Shown piece after piece: positions 63,069 through 64,000 of a stretch of 64,000 nt of DNA. A program made the position numbers and the translations under genes. Under the pieces are notes generated by a model, which saw only the letters and a list, made by a program, of their open reading frames with translations, was not told where the DNA came from and did not search any database. Numbering within the stretch: the stretch's first letter is position 1; the number at the start of each line of letters is the position of its first letter. Location: the NCBI GenBank assembly GCA_016791115.1, contig JAEUNL010000054.1:97269-161268 (forward strand), given 5' to 3'. The stretch is from Rhodocyclaceae bacterium (GTDB lineage Bacteria > Pseudomonadota > Gammaproteobacteria > Burkholderiales > Rhodocyclaceae).

Positions 63069-64000
63069 ATGGACATGAAAGCCGACAAGAAGTTGTCGCT
63101 GAAGGACCGCTACCGCCACCTGACGCGCGGCCTCGGTTGGGAAACCACGTACCAGAAGATGGACGACGTGTTTCCCTACGACAAGTACGAGGGAATCAAG
63201 ATCCACGACTGGGACAAGTGGGAAGACCCGTTCCGCCTGACGATGGATGCCTACTGGAAGTACCAGGCCGAGAAGGAACGCAAGCTCTACGCGGTGCTCG
63301 ACGCCTTCGTGCAATCGAACGGCCACCTCAACGTGACCGACGCGCGCTACATCAACGCGATCAAGCTGTTCTTCTGCGCCTTTCCGCCGCTCGAATACAT
63401 GGCGCACCGCGGCTTCTCAATGGCCGGGCGGCAGTTCCGCGGCGTCGGCACGCGCGTTGCCTGCCAGATGCAGTCGATCGACGAGATCCGCCACATGCAG
63501 ACGCAGATGCACACGGCGAGCAACTACAACCGCTACTACAACGGCATCCACGCCATGATCCACCAGCTGCCGCGCATCTGGTACATGTCGGTGCCGAAGT
63601 CCTTCTTCGACGACGCGATCACCGCCGGGCCGTTCGAGTGGATGGTGGCGATCGGCTTTTCGTTCGAATACGTGCTGACCAACCTCGTCTTCGTGCCTTT
63701 CATGTCGGGTGCGGCGTTCAATGGCGACCTCGGCACGATGACCTTCGGCTTCTCGGCGCAATCGGACGAGGCGCGCCACATGACGCTCGGCCTCGAGTGC
63801 ATCAAGTTCATGCTGGAGCAGGACCCGGCGAACCTGCCGATCGTGCAGCGCTGGATCGACAAGTGGACCTGGCGCGGCGTGCGCGTGCTGGCGCTGGTCG
63901 GCATGATGATGGACTACATGCTGCCCAAGCGCATCATGAGCTGGCAGGAGGCGTGGGAGATCTATTTCGAGCAGAACGGCGGCGCGCTGTTCAAGGACCT
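63069..64000 (+). CDS. dmpN: Phenol hydroxylase alpha subunit, second copy (DmpN-like), cut by window edge
   Basis: The first 310 residues are present. Both diiron motifs are visible: IDEIRHMQTQM and AQSDEARHMTLG, with the same context as DmpN 1 (for example DAITAGPFEWMVAIGFSFEYV). Differences from copy 1 cluster in the active-site approach (LFFCAFPPLEYM against LFLNGISPLEYM), so substrate range may differ. An ACCGGAG site precedes the ATG. The rest of the operon is outside the window. Confidence 0.95.
   Translation, partial: MDMKADKKLSLKDRYRHLTRGLGWETTYQKMDDVFPYDKYEGIKIHDWDKWEDPFRLTMDAYWKYQAEKERKLYAVLDAFVQSNGHLNVTDARYINAIKLFFCAFPPLEYMAHRGFSMAGRQFRGVGTRVACQMQSIDEIRHMQTQMHTASNYNRYYNGIHAMIHQLPRIWYMSVPKSFFDDAITAGPFEWMVAIGFSFEYVLTNLVFVPFMSGAAFNGDLGTMTFGFSAQSDEARHMTLGLECIKFMLEQDPANLPIVQRWIDKWTWRGVRVLALVGMMMDYMLPKRIMSWQEAWEIYFEQNGGALFKD

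Overview
The window looks like a chromosomal segment of a betaproteobacterium of the Rhodocyclales type (Azoarcus/Aromatoleum/Thauera-like). The basis is GC-rich coding throughout, DmpR-controlled multicomponent phenol hydroxylase operons, a PhaF/PhaI-type phasin and a type I-C CRISPR-Cas locus. The species cannot be fixed from the sequence alone.

Layout. (1) 1-6.7 kb, minus strand: a type I secretion ABC transporter and its membrane fusion protein, followed by hypothetical membrane proteins, a truncated RTX-repeat fragment and a REP-associated (RAYT) transposase bounded by inverted repeats, with a remnant of a second copy. (2) 6.7-7.75 kb: mostly non-coding, with a sigma70-like promoter, tRNA-Asp(GTC) and a terminator. 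(3) 7.8-14 kb: an orphan TAXI-family substrate-binding protein, a large DUF748/AsmA-like envelope protein and a conserved hypothetical. (4) 14.1-24.4 kb: a lipid and storage locus with an aldehyde dehydrogenase, a Tat-signal small subunit, a GMC oxidoreductase, a lipase-like hydrolase, a two-domain fatty acyl reductase, a phasin, a patatin, a TetR regulator and a TPR-like protein. (5) 24.5-27.5 kb: a Crp/Fnr regulator fused to two PilJ/NarX-like sensing modules, a fluoroacetate-dehalogenase-like hydrolase and a YegP-family protein. (6) 27.5-42.9 kb: a type I-C CRISPR-Cas island (WYL regulator, cas3-cas5-cas8c-cas7, an antisense VapBC toxin-antitoxin pair, cas4-cas1-cas2, and 69 repeats with 68 spacers). 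It is bracketed by a ~283-bp direct duplication of the 3' end of dmpR. (7) 42.7-52.1 kb: intact dmpR, divergent from catechol 2,3-dioxygenase, dmpKLMNOP, an XylT-type ferredoxin and a second catechol 2,3-dioxygenase, closed by a strong terminator. (8) 52.1-60 kb: hypothetical, lipoprotein and membrane genes with REP-like repeats. (9) 60.2-64 kb: a second DmpR paralogue followed by a second phenol hydroxylase operon that begins dmpL-dmpN and lacks dmpK and, at its usual place, dmpM. The window ends inside dmpN2.

How the parts work together. Phenols would activate the two DmpR proteins, which act on sigma54 promoters. I find three -24/-12 elements, each preceded by a pair of 16-bp upstream activating sites whose starts lie exactly 31 bp apart. 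Phenol hydroxylase makes catechol, the catechol 2,3-dioxygenases cleave it in meta, and the ferredoxin keeps the dioxygenase iron reduced; later meta-pathway genes are not in the window. The CRISPR-Cas locus is complete for type I-C (no cas6; Cas5 processes the hairpin repeat). It is unusual in being split by an antisense VapBC module whose probable operator overlaps the cas4 start codon.

All functional calls rest on reading motifs and family resemblance in the sequence; no database search was run.
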